Origin: Bursaphelenchus xylophilus | Taxonomy: Eukaryota > Nematoda > Chromadorea > Rhabditida > Aphelenchoididae | Assembly: GCA_904066235.2 (NCBI GenBank) | Contig: CAJFCV020000005.1 | Coordinates: forward strand, 9,605,501-9,669,500 | DNA: 64,000 nucleotides | Direction: 5' to 3' | In this document: one piece after another, positions 1-11,285 of the stretch | Position numbering within the stretch: the stretch's first letter is position 1 | Layout: each line of letters opens with the position of its first letter | Program-made: the position numbers and the translations under genes | Notes under the pieces: generated by a model | Database searches by the model: none | What the model saw: the letters and a program-made list of their open reading frames with translations, nothing else | Told to the model about the DNA's origin: nothing

Positions 1-305
1 AATTGATCGTATTTTACGATTATAAAATTGAAAGAATTAAAACAAGCGTATCTTGCAAGGTCTACTTTGCCCATTTCTCCATAAACCAAGAAACTTTCAA
101 CGTTTTTCATTACGATTCTACGGGTTTGAAACGCTGAAAATAAAATGTTCCGCTGTCTCTTGTCTCTCCTTTCCTCTACGTGACTGACGATTGTTATGAC
201 AACCATTTATATTTTATCCCACATTGAATAAACAAATTAAAAATTAGAATTTTTTTTATAAACTTTTTATGAAAAATTTTATTTGTTCGTATAGAGGAAA
301 TATTC

Positions 306-1741
306 TTAGAAGAAAATAAAATACAAAAGGATTGTCATGGACAACAGTAGAGACCCGGGTGATTTCGCAGCGACGGCACTCTTGTACCATCCCCAATATG
401 AGTTGTGATAATCGTAGGAGTTGTCGTGGCGTCGGCGCGAGTGCGTTCGCCGATGCGGATTCAGCGGCGCATAGCCGAACCCACTGCTGTAACGCCATTC
501 GTTGTAACAGGACTCCACATTACAGTAGTCCGCGGCGCAGAAACACCAGTGCTCCCAGATTTCATACTGAAAAAATATGAAGCGTAAAAAAGTGAAGATA
601 AAATCAGCTAAAGGGATTTTTAAGGAAAATTTTATAAATTAAAGTTTTCGTTGTGGGACCAAAAATTCAAAAATTAAGAAGTGGATAAAATTGAAAATGA
701 ATACATATGACAGAAGCAATTCAAAAATCTGATTTTCAACAAAAAATTCAGCTTTTAGAAATTTTTGACATTTCGTCCAAAAAATTTCAAAAACCCCGTC
801 ATCATGACGTATTTTTTTAAAATTTGCAATCACAGTTATTTATGTCCAAATATTACCTGCCAATATTTTTTTACAGTTTCCCATTTCACCATACCATAAA
901 AAATATCGACTTAAATTTTATGTGGACGAAATGTCACTTTTTTCATTTCTTCAAAAAGCCTCAAAAATCTTCAAAATTTCAAAAATCCCTATAACAAGCT
1001 TACTTTATCATAGGTCCTTGGCAGATAATGCGCCGTTTCCGACATCTTCGACTGCACTCCCAACGATCTACTCATATATTGTTCGTCGGTCAAGAACTGC
1101 CCGGAACATCCTCTACCCACACCCAACGTGACAGTCAAACCCGTTTCTCTGTCCGTCCCATTCACGTAGAAAACGAAACAGCTCGTTGTGCACTTGTTGT
1201 AGGTGTCGGGGAACGAGACCTTTTGTGAGCACGTGTTGTCGGAGGAGGAGAGTTGGTAGTTGCGTTTGAGGAAGTAGTGACGCCAGTTCTGAAAAGTCAA
1301 AGGAGTTTACAAGGTCTTTAAACGAGGAGAACTGCTCAGAGAAAAACATTTTGGCCATACTTCTGTGAATTCTAAGCGAAAAATTGGATTTCTTTGCCGA
1401 TTAATTACACTTTTCCCTTTCAAAAGATCAAAAATTTTTCCTGAAGCATTTCTTGGCATTTTTTTATAAAAAATCTTGTTTTTAATCTACCTAAATTGAG
1501 TTAAAAAGCAAGATTGCGTTTCAGGAAATTTTGATTTTCATTGATGACAAGTTGCATTTGCAATTGCTCTTACAAAAAAAGAAAAAATTAAAAAATCACT
1601 TTTTTAACAATCCCAAAAAAACTCCGAAAATCTCCTTACCCACACCACAAAGTCATTGGCGCAAGTGTAGCAGCTGATGCTCGCCTGGACCACCCCGCAC
1701 AGCGAGTACAACACAAAAAGAGTCAATCCGGTGAGTAGCAT
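306..1741 (-). CDS. Ly6/uPAR-type (three-finger) secreted, probably GPI-anchored protein
   Basis: I assembled three exons, 1741-1640, 1288-1004 and 566-306, joined by GT/AG introns in phase 0. They give 215 residues. Residues 1-20 are a clean signal peptide ending VVQA. The mature protein opens with SISCYTC, the first cysteine pair of Ly6/uPAR domains. More cysteines follow in exon 2 (NTCSQK, KCTTSCF, RGCSG), and exon 3 carries CFCAADYCN, which matches the diagnostic CCxxDxCN end of the fold with one residue between the two cysteines. The last 15 residues (SLLLSMTILLYFIFF) are hydrophobic right up to the stop, as expected for a GPI-attachment signal. A tail of about 55 residues rich in Tyr, Arg and His separates domain and anchor. 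Known members act at the cell surface as receptor modulators or adhesion proteins. The precise role here is unknown. Exon structure and family are well supported; the GPI anchor is inferred. Confidence 0.88.
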
Positions 1742-2150
1742 TGCATCTCGGGCTCCACCATTAGGTCATTTCCATAGAAAAAAACAACACAACCTGCTTT
1801 TTTTGACCTGCAAAAGCTCGAGATTATTGCGTAAAGGCTGCAGTAACATGAGATTTTCGCGGAACGTGATACAAATTATTTATATCATAGTCAGCTCATT
1901 CAAAATCAAAAAAAACCTAATTTCAAGGAAAAATAATTTCGTGGGCCATAAACAAAAAATTATGGACCATGCAAAGGGGAAATATTCCGGGAGGTCTCTG
2001 TAAACACGTCAGGGAGCGGAAATGTAAATCTCGGGTAATATGGGAAAGAGTGACCGGCGCATATTTTATTTTAGAATAACATTTTTCGGATTGCTTGTCC
2101 ACTTGTCTGTAAACAGGATTTTTGAAAAAAAGAAAAAACATTTTTAGGGC

Positions 2151-2475
2151 ACACTGCACGTCAAACTGAGATAAGCTAAAACAGTCCGGTGAATGGATCG
2201 GCAATTTGCCAAAAAAGACGCGAAAAAACGTTTTGTCGGGGAAGAAATGGGGAATTTTTGAGGCGAGAGAGTACGTTTTTGCGTGCCTTTTTTTCTCTCT
2301 TTCTCTGCGAAATCAGGACGAAGTGTAAAAAACCGATAGCGAAGAGTCTATTCCGGTCACCAGACTCCTCAGCTTGACGTGCACTGTGCATTTTTTCTTC
2401 TTTCGCACCATGCGCCCATTTGTCATCCATTTTGCACTGTGCAAGTATACTTTTCGAGTTCTTTGCACTGTGCAA
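2151..2475. repeat. Cluster 1 of TGCACTGTGCA palindromes
   Basis: Palindromic sites occur at 2379-2390, 2432-2444 and 2463-2475, the last two both reading TTGCACTGTGCAA. Related imperfect sites lie near 2151 and 2406. The spacing is irregular, so this is not a simple tandem satellite. Cluster 2, 1.2 kb away, has the same core. Confidence 0.6.
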
Positions 2476-3697
2476 AATTGAAAAGGGTTTGCACGCTGCG
2501 AGAAAAGGCAAAAATGACGGTTTGCCGCGGCAAAGAGTCTACGCAATTTTTAAAGATTGTATAATCATCAAACCAACAATATCTCATGTCAAAAATTGTG
2601 GGAGAAAATGGTGAGCCAGATAAACTTTTTGGTAAAGTATTAACATTATATAGGTTATGGAACTAAAATTAGGAGTATGGGAAATTTGATGTGTTTGTCT
2701 GTAGGTGTACTTTTATGGTGGGAATGCAAGTGTAACTAGGTGGAAGCACTGTAACAAAAAAGTTTTTCTCCTACATCTAACAATTTTTTGTACAAACGCC
2801 ACAAAAAAAGCGACTTTACGAAACGACTAGCATGTTCTATAATACAATACATGCACCATAGAACCTGTGTGGTACTCGGCTCTTTAAATGGGACCTTAGT
2901 CTTTTGAATTCAGCGATTTTTTTTTATTTGCGGACAATAAAAAATCGGTTACTTAAAGATAGGAAAAAATACCCTCGAAAATAAAACAAAAAATAAAAAT
3001 GCTTTTCAAAATTTGTTTACCCAATAAAAATTTCGTTGACCTGCTGACAAAATTCGTCAAAAATTTAAACATCAATGAAAAAAAAACAAAAAAGCTTTTT
3101 CTGTTCTGACTTTATAGGTGAAACACAATATCTTTAACAAAGAAATCTATAAATAAGTGTTCAAAAACTAATGTTTCAAATAAAAAATGGATATTTTTTC
3201 TGGAGCGTTTGACGGAGCCGTCGAAAAATTAGATGTCACTCATTTTTCTAATTCCATTTTTTGCGTATCAAAAATTCCGGAAAAAATTAAATTTTGCAAC
3301 AAAAAAGAACAGATGTAAAATACGCATCTTTTTCAATGGAGGTTGTATTGAGCAACAAAAGAAAACTAAGTAAAAAAATAAGATGTAAAATACGCGGAAT
3401 TACCTTCTGTTCTTTATTATAATATATTCCGTGACTTAAAAAATTGGCCTACAAAAAAACTCCGAGGAAAACTGCTCAACAAAAACCCTCGATAATTGAA
3501 TGACGAGTTGACGCTAATTAGCATAGACTAATCTCTGAGCCAAAGTGTATTTTCGGCTGGGAAAATACGTTATTTCGTGGGAGTAAACAAGCGGGAATAG
3601 CTAATAATTTTTTGAGGAAGGGAGAAACTTTGGACTATATATGATTTTGGATTTACACTAGTTCTTCCGGAAAATCGCAGGACTGATCTTTGGCGTG

Positions 3698-3949
3698 TGC
3701 ACTGGGCGAAAAAAGTCAAACGAGCGACAGCCGAAAAAAGCCTATTGCACGGTGCAAAAAACAAAAAAATGCACAGTGCAAGGAAAACCGTTGTTTTCGC
3801 ACAGTGCGTGTCGCCGATTTCAGCTTTTGTCGCGATGTGCACTGTGCGAAAACAGGAGTTCAACTTGCACTGTGCAATTCCTTGTTTTTTGCACCGAATA
3901 GGCGTTTTTGGGCTGTCGCTCGCACCCTGACTTTTGATGCACAGTGCAA
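3698..3949. repeat. Cluster 2 of TGCACTGTGCA palindromes
   Basis: At least six sites occur in about 250 bases: 3745-3757 (TTGCACGGTGCAA), 3771-3780, 3799-3808, 3837-3848, 3865-3877 (TTGCACTGTGCAA) and 3939-3949. Degenerate half-sites lie between them. The short open frames crossing this region are a by-product of the repeat and are not called as genes. Confidence 0.65.
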
Positions 3950-4870
3950 GCCATAAAAATCACTTTAACGCCTGGGCGAAAGGACTCATATCCAATGTTT
4001 CTGCAATGAAGTTTGAAATTTCATAGAAGAATGTAATCTAAATTCACTTCAAGTCTCAACAAAACTTAAGCACAACCAAATTTTAACATGCTCATAAATA
4101 TTTTAAAATTAGTAAAAACGTTATTGCCTTAATCTCCATGGTTATAATAACGCATTTCGTATGCCAACGACCTAATATTATATTTATAAGCGATAAAAAC
4201 GCAAAAAGTTTGATGATAGTATTAAGGGAATTGGCCGTATTTCTGTAGGGAAAGGGCCATAAATATTACATTAAGCCAGCAATGAAACAATAGGAGAGAA
4301 AAGTAAAAAAAATACGGGCGGGCCGAAAAGTTGGACGCCGTTAGAGTAGCGGGGTTTTCAAAACGTTACTGGGAACTTACTCTATTCAAATTGTAAAGAA
4401 GTGTAATAAACAGTGACAGAAAACGATGACAAATATACAAATCTAAGAAGAGTTTGAGTGTCATCAGTACTTGGAAGAGGTTGTAAAATGCGTAAAAAAA
4501 GGTTAGTAGAAAGTAAAGAACTGTCGTCAAAATTTGTAGCCAAAATATTTACGAGAAAATGGCTTGTCTTTAACTAGTTAGCTTCCCCAAGTCTTGGGGA
4601 AAAGTAACTAGTAACTTACGGGTAAACAAAGTCAATCAGCTCAAAATTTAGGAAAAATATTTCTTGTTGCTGCTTCGGGAATAATATGTACACATACAGT
4701 GCTCAAATCAGCGAAAGATAGGGCAAAATCAACGTACAGTAGAACTTCTGCATAATTTGGTTCTTTGCGACTTGTTATAAAGGCTCGATTATATGCCTTG
4801 CCCCGATTCGACACAAAAAATAGTTGCAGAAGGCTTGAGAGCAACCGTCGCTCTTCAAGGAAAGGAATTT

Positions 4871-4920
4871 TTTGCTCTATGATACTTTTTGATACCAAAT
4901 TTTGAGCTCACTTTGACTTT
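4871..4920 (+). repeat. Dispersed repeat D (GATACTTTTTGATACC)
   Basis: The core reads CTATGATACTTTTTGATACC, followed by a CAAATTTTGAGCTCA-like stretch. The same core recurs, on either strand, near 13962, 24088, 26180, 27353, 28682, 32616, 32755 and 57314. Confidence 0.6.
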
Positions 4921-6904
4921 TTGCTATATATTCTCAAAGAAGTAAAAAAAATGCAGATATCGGTAGAAAAAGTAATCTCTTTGAAAAGGTAAATGTTCGG
5001 ACATGATAAAATCTGTAGAACCTCCAAAATTTATCACTTTTTCAAGGATTTTGATTACTCAAAAATTTAAACAACCCTAAGCTTCTAAAACCCTCTTAAA
5101 ACTCTTTAAGACTTCATGACCATCATCCCCTTTGCACTCTTAATAATTACAGGCCATTTTTTTCCAATTTCCGGCCCTAAACCCCTCAAAAAAATGTCCC
5201 TCCCCCATTATGCTGACCGAGAATATGGCTATCCCCGCTTCTCATTTACACCGCATCAGTTGAAGAACTTGCGGATTTCCCTTTTCGCTTCAAGGAACTC
5301 ATTTTCTCAGCTTGGCCACGCTTTTGTTTGCATTTGGGAGTATTTGGAATGTTAGCCATGGCGGCCGAAGATCCCTTCTTATGGATAATATCCTGATATA
5401 AAATTCCGAGGGGTTTATTAGTGAAATTGTAGTGGGCCATACAAGAGGATGTATGAGATGAACTTTGAAAGGGGTGATGAGGAAAGTTGTACGATTGGGG
5501 ATTAATATTTTTAAATCTAAATTTTTTCTGGAATCTTTGGCATTGTGTCTCAAGCAGGGAATTTTCGATGATAACAAATAAATGTATGATTTAAAAATTT
5601 CCTCCGTATCTCAAAGCTGCCTAAAGATCGAATTTAGCCCTAATTTGAAGAAAACTTTTGAATTTTTGATTTCCCGCCAAAATTGGCGTTCTGTTGTAGC
5701 CGCTGAATTGTGATAAATTATTATGCTGAAAATTTGGTAAAACAATTTTGAGACGCTTAAAACCCAAACTAAGTGGACCAGACCGTAAATTCAACGAAGG
5801 TTCAAAATTCCCGCCAAAATTGGCATTCCGTTTCAAGGCTTGAATTACGCTGCCAAAAGCTGGAAAACTGCTTATAAACCAACACATCAATAAAATTTAC
5901 GCCTCAAAGATCGCAAAAAATCTTCAGCGCGCCAGTAATTATCTGGCTGCAGCAAAAAAAATTAAAAATTCAAAAATCCCGCCAAAATTTTTAATTTAAT
6001 TTTTTTCCAAAACCAAAAGTTATAGTTCAAGCGTCGAAAAGTTAATAAAACGGCTCTCCCATGCGGAATTTTAATTTAAAAATGACATGTTTTTGGCCGC
6101 TTTGTCACCTAAACGCCTTTCAAAGTGCGAATGAACGAAAACAAGATAAAGCTCCATGCAAAACGCACTTTAACACGGTAAACATTGACCTCAGACTCAC
6201 TAAAAACATGCCAAATCTACTGCACAGACGGCTACTATATTTTGGCTAGTCGAAAAAAACATTTTTCGACTGTTCCTGATTGCAAAACCGGAACTTTGTT
6301 TGGGCTTCATTCAGCGGCCCAACGGCGGCCCAAGACTGGGAGACGTTTTCCTCTTTGACAACTCCGTTTGATGCCACAAAATAATTAAAAGAATTTGAAT
6401 TCATTCTTTGGGCGGAACCAACATTCGAAAACTGACGGGGAAACTGGTGACAAAAGGAGGAAAGATTAGTAAAACATGGAGAAATGGAATAGTAAAGTAG
6501 AACTGAAGAAAACAGTTTTTGAAACCAATGAAATGAACGGCAAAAGGAATGTGAAATACGTCCTTTTCAAGGAAGTTTACATAAACCGTCAACATGTTTT
6601 CATAAAATGTAAAATGTGTAGTGGTCCCTGAAAAAATTCAATTATCAGAAAGGAATAGCTTCAAGTGCGACGCTCAGATCATGCTGGGAATTTTGAACAA
6701 TCTAAATTCATTTTTTCTATGCCATGGAAAGCTCATGCTTAGAAGACACAGAGATTTTTCGGTCGAAAGTTGGCAAAAAGATGGCTCGTTTTTGGCAAAT
6801 TTTAACAGGAAAAGTATATCTACTTCCAATGTTTGTAGAGAGCAAACTTTAAGCAAAAAATCAATTTTTTCCAACTGAAGCTGGTAGATATATGGCGGTG
6901 TTTT

Positions 6905-7010
6905 TTACCCTAACCACATTTCGCTTTCCACGTACTCTCTCGGCCGAAAAGATCGCTGAATATCTCGGCTGCCCCTGTCAAGCGGAAGCCAAAACTTTAA
7001 GGATTTGATA
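6905..7010 (-). repeat. Dispersed repeat C, reverse copy
   Basis: The reverse strand reads as the ATATTCAGCGATCTTTTCGG/CCGAGAGAGT motif that is shared with 10925, 18565, 54618, 59025 and 63935. It is degenerate and carries no open frame of note. Confidence 0.5.
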
Positions 7011-7112
7011 TGCGGCCGACAAATCGTATGAAAATTTTTTAAAAAATCCAGAGCATCGCATTTGGGACACTTCCTCGTTGATGACTTTTGCGATATTTCT
7101 ATCAAACTAATT

Positions 7113-7142
7113 TTTGATGACGTACTTCTGTACGTCATCAAA
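7113..7142. other. Perfect 13-bp hairpin
   Basis: TTTGATGACGTAC at 7113-7125 is followed by a 4-base loop and its exact complement at 7130-7142. The stem contains a TGACGTA core. No gene adjoins it. Confidence 0.6.
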
Positions 7143-7874
7143 CTTCCAACAACAGCACGGAAATTCTTTAGTCTCCAAAAAATCCAAAGATCTTATTAGA
7201 GCAACCCAAAACTTCTCCCGTCAATCAAAAACATCATGTCCAACATTCTGCACTCAAAACTTCCTCCGGCCAACTACTCTTTTTCCGATTGAGCCGCCTT
7301 TCTCTCGCTTCGGGAGGGGCGCGCGACGCAATGAAATCCAAATTGGAATCCGATTAGGGGATTAAAGTGGAAGCGCATCCAAAAAAGGGATCCCAACAGA
7401 AAGTTTGGACATTTTGACGGCGAAAACGATGTTTATTCAACTTGGGAGTGTAATTTAAAAACGAAAAAATGTGATTATTTTGGTGAAAAAACAGTGTTAT
7501 TTTGCGATAAATCAAAAAAAAAGGCTGTGAATTTAACAAAATCTTATGGAAAATGGCCAAAAAATGGTTAGAATCCCACCATTTTCGCTAACGAATAAGG
7601 AAATCCCACCATTTGCGCTAATGAATGAAAACAAGAGTACAAAAAGGAAGCCGTTTACAGTTCGAAGAGCTGATTAGAGACTACAGACCGGGTCTAAATT
7701 TAGAATAAATAAACAAGCGCCTTAAGGGGCCACAACATGTGACAACAGTCAAAAAACATCGACATCGAAATGATCTTCAGATTTTCCTTAATTTATAATA
7801 TGAACACATGTCGGGAATATCCCATCTACCACATTTTGTAAGGTTAAACTTTCGTGAGGCAGGCGACCTCAAGA

Positions 7875-8034
7875 TATCCATCTGTCGGGAAAATATTGAG
7901 CGCTCTGTCGCATCGAAAGTCGCATCGCCGCCGAAAAAATGAATTGTGTCGCGACAAAATCGAATTGCTTTTCACTTTAGCAATGTGATTGGTTCAACGA
8001 CATTGCGCTCATTATTTTACCGACAGACTGATCT
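7875..8034. mobile_element. MITE family B copy 1
   Basis: The left end (ATCTGTCGGGAAAATATTGA) and right end (TCATTATTTTACCGACAGAC, inverted) form terminal inverted repeats. The interior repeats GTCGCATCG-like segments. At about 160 bp it has no coding capacity, so it is probably a non-autonomous DNA element. Related copies lie at 8670, 55693, 62352 and 62947. Confidence 0.65.
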
Positions 8035-8669
8035 TCAACAATATTTGCGGCCGAGAGATTGAAGAAATGAGGAGAGCAGTTAGAGATAAATGCTAAAAAA
8101 CAACATATGAATTTTGCATGTATTCTGTAAAGAGTTAACCTAAATATATGCCTAATTTTATTAGAATCTGAGGGTCGCACTTGAAGCACTTCTCCAGTAA
8201 GCATGGCCATTCGAAATACTCCGATTAAAATTTGTTGCCTACTACGATCTTTACAGACCATAAAAATTGACTATCAAGACCACAAAGCTTGCTAAAAATC
8301 ACCAACACCCCTCGTACTATCCCCACCTTATTTTTCGTACCACAATTCCCCGAAATCCCCCAAATTCTTGCGACTTTTGGGCGGCCCAAAAAAGGAGAGA
8401 GTTCGTTGTTCGCTTGAGCGCCTCACTTCATTGAACCAAACCCCCCGTTTCAACGTGCTTCCGCATGCATAAAACATTAAATTTCGGTGCCGATATAAGC
8501 GGCGAGATTTTGTTTTCGTCCCAATGTCGTGCATAACAATGGGCTGGATAAATGATGACAAATTTGAGACCGTTGGAAGTAATTTTTTTCGGGAAATTAC
8601 TGTATAAAAGTTCATTTATTTACAAATAATAGTTACGAAATGGTGGTAACATTTTTTATCAAAAATTGG

Positions 8670-8803
8670 CTAGTCGGGGAAATAATGAGCGCTCTGTCGC
8701 ATGGAAGATCGCATCATATCCGAGAAAATGAATCGCCAAGATCAAATTTCTTTTTACTTTAGCGACGCGATCGGCGCAACAATATTAGTGTTTTCACAGA
8801 TCG
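8670..8803. mobile_element. MITE family B copy 2, degenerate
   Basis: It shares GTCGGGGAAATAATGAGCGC and the following CTCTGTCGCAT with copy 1. The right terminus (TTTTCACAGATCGG) has decayed. Confidence 0.5.
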
Positions 8804-10924
8804 GTGCAAAAATAAAAATCCTCGGATTTGACCACACCCTGAGCAAGTAACGACAAAATTTTCTAAAAAATGGAAGCCTTCCAGGTGTGGCTCTCAGATA
8901 TTCTTAAAACTTCGCATGCGGTTTGTGAACTATATTTCTCATTAATATCTGAAAGTTGTAGCTTCTACTTTTTGGCAGCATCCAGGATACTCAATGTCTT
9001 TTTTTGGGAGAGAGCGCTCGAAGTGCGAAGCACAGAAATGGCTAGCCGAGCGGCCCAGGAACAGCACGGTCGGGGCGGAAAATGTCGCTGTTTCTACACA
9101 GAGATCTTCGCACAATGAATTTCAAAAGACCAGGACATTTACTTGTTATAGAAAGGTTTTGTTGTACAGAGGTTCACTTCAGCTTACAATACACTCTTAG
9201 AAACTGTGAAATGTTTGTTTCCAAAAACAAATATTTGTTATAGAGGGGTTTTGTTTTATGGAACTTTTTTTAGCCCTAATTTGGCTGAATCATAGATCGC
9301 TTGCAATAAAACAGTTTTGCTTGCACGTAGGCTTTTCAAAACCATGCAAGTCAAAAATAATTTTCCTCAACAACCCCAAAAACAAAGCCAACCAATGTTG
9401 CTCAACAATAAACATGCGCGAAACCTAATTATTTGTCGGTATAATACAATTACAAAATAACATGATACATGGAAAAACTTCCTTTGCCAAGAAAACGGAA
9501 ACCTTTCAAGGTTTGAATAACAACTCGTTGGGAAATAGAGCAAATTACGGTTAGAGATCATAAGACAGAACTTTGTGTAAAATAGAAATCTTATATTTTC
9601 AGAAATACAAGGCTTCACTCCGCACGTACTTCACTACATACGTGTGGAGATAAGCGGATTGCCCAAATATCGGCATGTTTGGTACGATTTTTTTTCAACA
9701 AAATTTGTCAAGCTGGAAGATTAGTGGAGAAAATGGTGTTTACGACAAACGAAAAAGGTTAGGTTTTTTTGAAAACTTACAAAATTTTTTTCGGCAAGAT
9801 TTCCATCAAAAAGCTTTTTTTATAATTTTTGCGGGGTAAAATACGACCACTGACAAGTGTGTGCAATAAATTTTTAACTGTCAGTAAAAGTACCTTTCAA
9901 TAAAAATTTTCAAAATTATTCAATTTTTGGGCTGGGAAAAACAAGAAAAAATAAATAAAAGATCATTAAAAATTCCTGACATTAGATTAAAACCATTTTT
10001 GGAGTTTTTCAAAAACAAATTGACGAGAATGCCGTGATGCATTTTTTGATGGTCAAGTATGATGGTCAAGTTATTACATCATGAAAAAAATTCAAAAAAT
10101 CAAAAAAATTAAAATTTAGATTTTAATCAAAATTGCAGTCTAACCTGTGGGTTACGAAAGAATGGCAAAACCTCTCTATAACAAGCATTTTTGGAAGCTT
10201 TAAGGGTCGGTTTAACGCCAAAAAAGACCTTTGCGCAACACAACCCCCTACAAAAAATTTAAAATTTTTATTTTGCTCCCTTGCAATACATTGTACACAG
10301 TAATGCGTGCAAAAAAGTTTTCCGCTACCAAATGGCCCCCTATTGACCCCACCAAAAATCTTCATTTGCCAACAACGGATATTACACATCCTCTTTTCTA
10401 ATCCCAGTCGGCCCCTAATCTAGTGTCGAACCCTCGGCCAGACCCATAAATTAAAGGCGGCCTTTAATTCCGGAATGAGCGCATCCCTCAAGCCATTTTA
10501 TCCGCCGGAGGGCATGAAACCCAAGAGCGCACCGTGCGTTTCAGTAAGCGCTCGTTTCCGGTGGCAAACATCGCCCAACACGGCGCGTTTTTTGCCAGCA
10601 TTATTTTTGAAGGAAGCGTATTCAGCTTTACAACTGTCATTGTGGTGACTTGAGGTAAAATGGACAAACAAGGGAGGTGGTTTAAGACAATAGAAGTGTC
10701 GGCAATTTAACGTAAAAAGAGGAAATGTTTTGATAGTAAAGGTCTGATTGGTCGGGAGAAACAATAGAACATTTTCTTAATGACGGAGGTAGTTATGCTC
10801 AAACGGAAAAAGGGGATAAGAAAGGGAAATTTAGATACTCAAAGTGCAACGCCTATATATATAGACTTTCCTAAAATTTTCTAGACACTTCCGGCATAGG
10901 CCACATATCAATGTTTGAAAACTT

Positions 10925-11285
10925 TAGCTCGCACTCTGCAGCGGCAGCCAAGATATTCTACGATAGTTGCGACCGAGAGAGCATGCGAAATGCGAAGAGC
11001 GGACACAGAGAAAAATCACTTTTTGTCTTTGCCAGCTTCGTGTGGAAAAAATAGATTTTTTTGTGAAAACAATGTGGATACAATAGACGTAAACTTTTGA
11101 TGTAAAAATTAGCAAAAACATCTCGCATTTTTGCCAACTTAAATTGAAAGGTCAACACGTTATAAATTTATAAATATAGGATCAACCCATGACCCCACAT
11201 TTTGCCGCAAATTAAATCCGAATACAGGACAAACGCTGACTTGATAAACTGGTACCAAATTTGGGTACCATTACAACTTCTGACC
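10925..11285 (+). repeat. Long dispersed repeat C, copy near 11 kb
   Basis: It begins with the GATATTCTACGATAGTTGCG, CCGAGAGAGCATGCGAAATG and GGACACAGAGAAAAATCACT segments. It continues to a distal block containing ATACAGGACAAACGCTGACT and AAATTTGGGTACCAT. The same order of blocks appears at 59025-59345, so this is one element at least 350 bp long and not a chance motif. Confidence 0.6.

Larger units (their letters stand above)
1742..7860. other. Gene-poor AT-rich stretch with scattered repeats
   Basis: I find no gene I can defend here. The open frames are short, lack paired splice sites and have low-complexity translations. The stretch holds two clusters of TGCACTGTGCA-type palindromes (2151-2475 and 3698-3949), one copy of the GATACTTTTTGATACCAAAT repeat (4871-4920), a reverse copy of the GAGAGAG/ATATTC repeat (about 6905-7010) and a 13-bp perfect hairpin (7113-7142). 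Confidence 0.6.

Noticed and set aside
3697..3956. Cys/His-rich short frames suggesting a zinc-binding peptide
   Set aside because: The Cys and Ala/His residues come from the repeated TGCACAGTGCA palindrome read in several frames at once.
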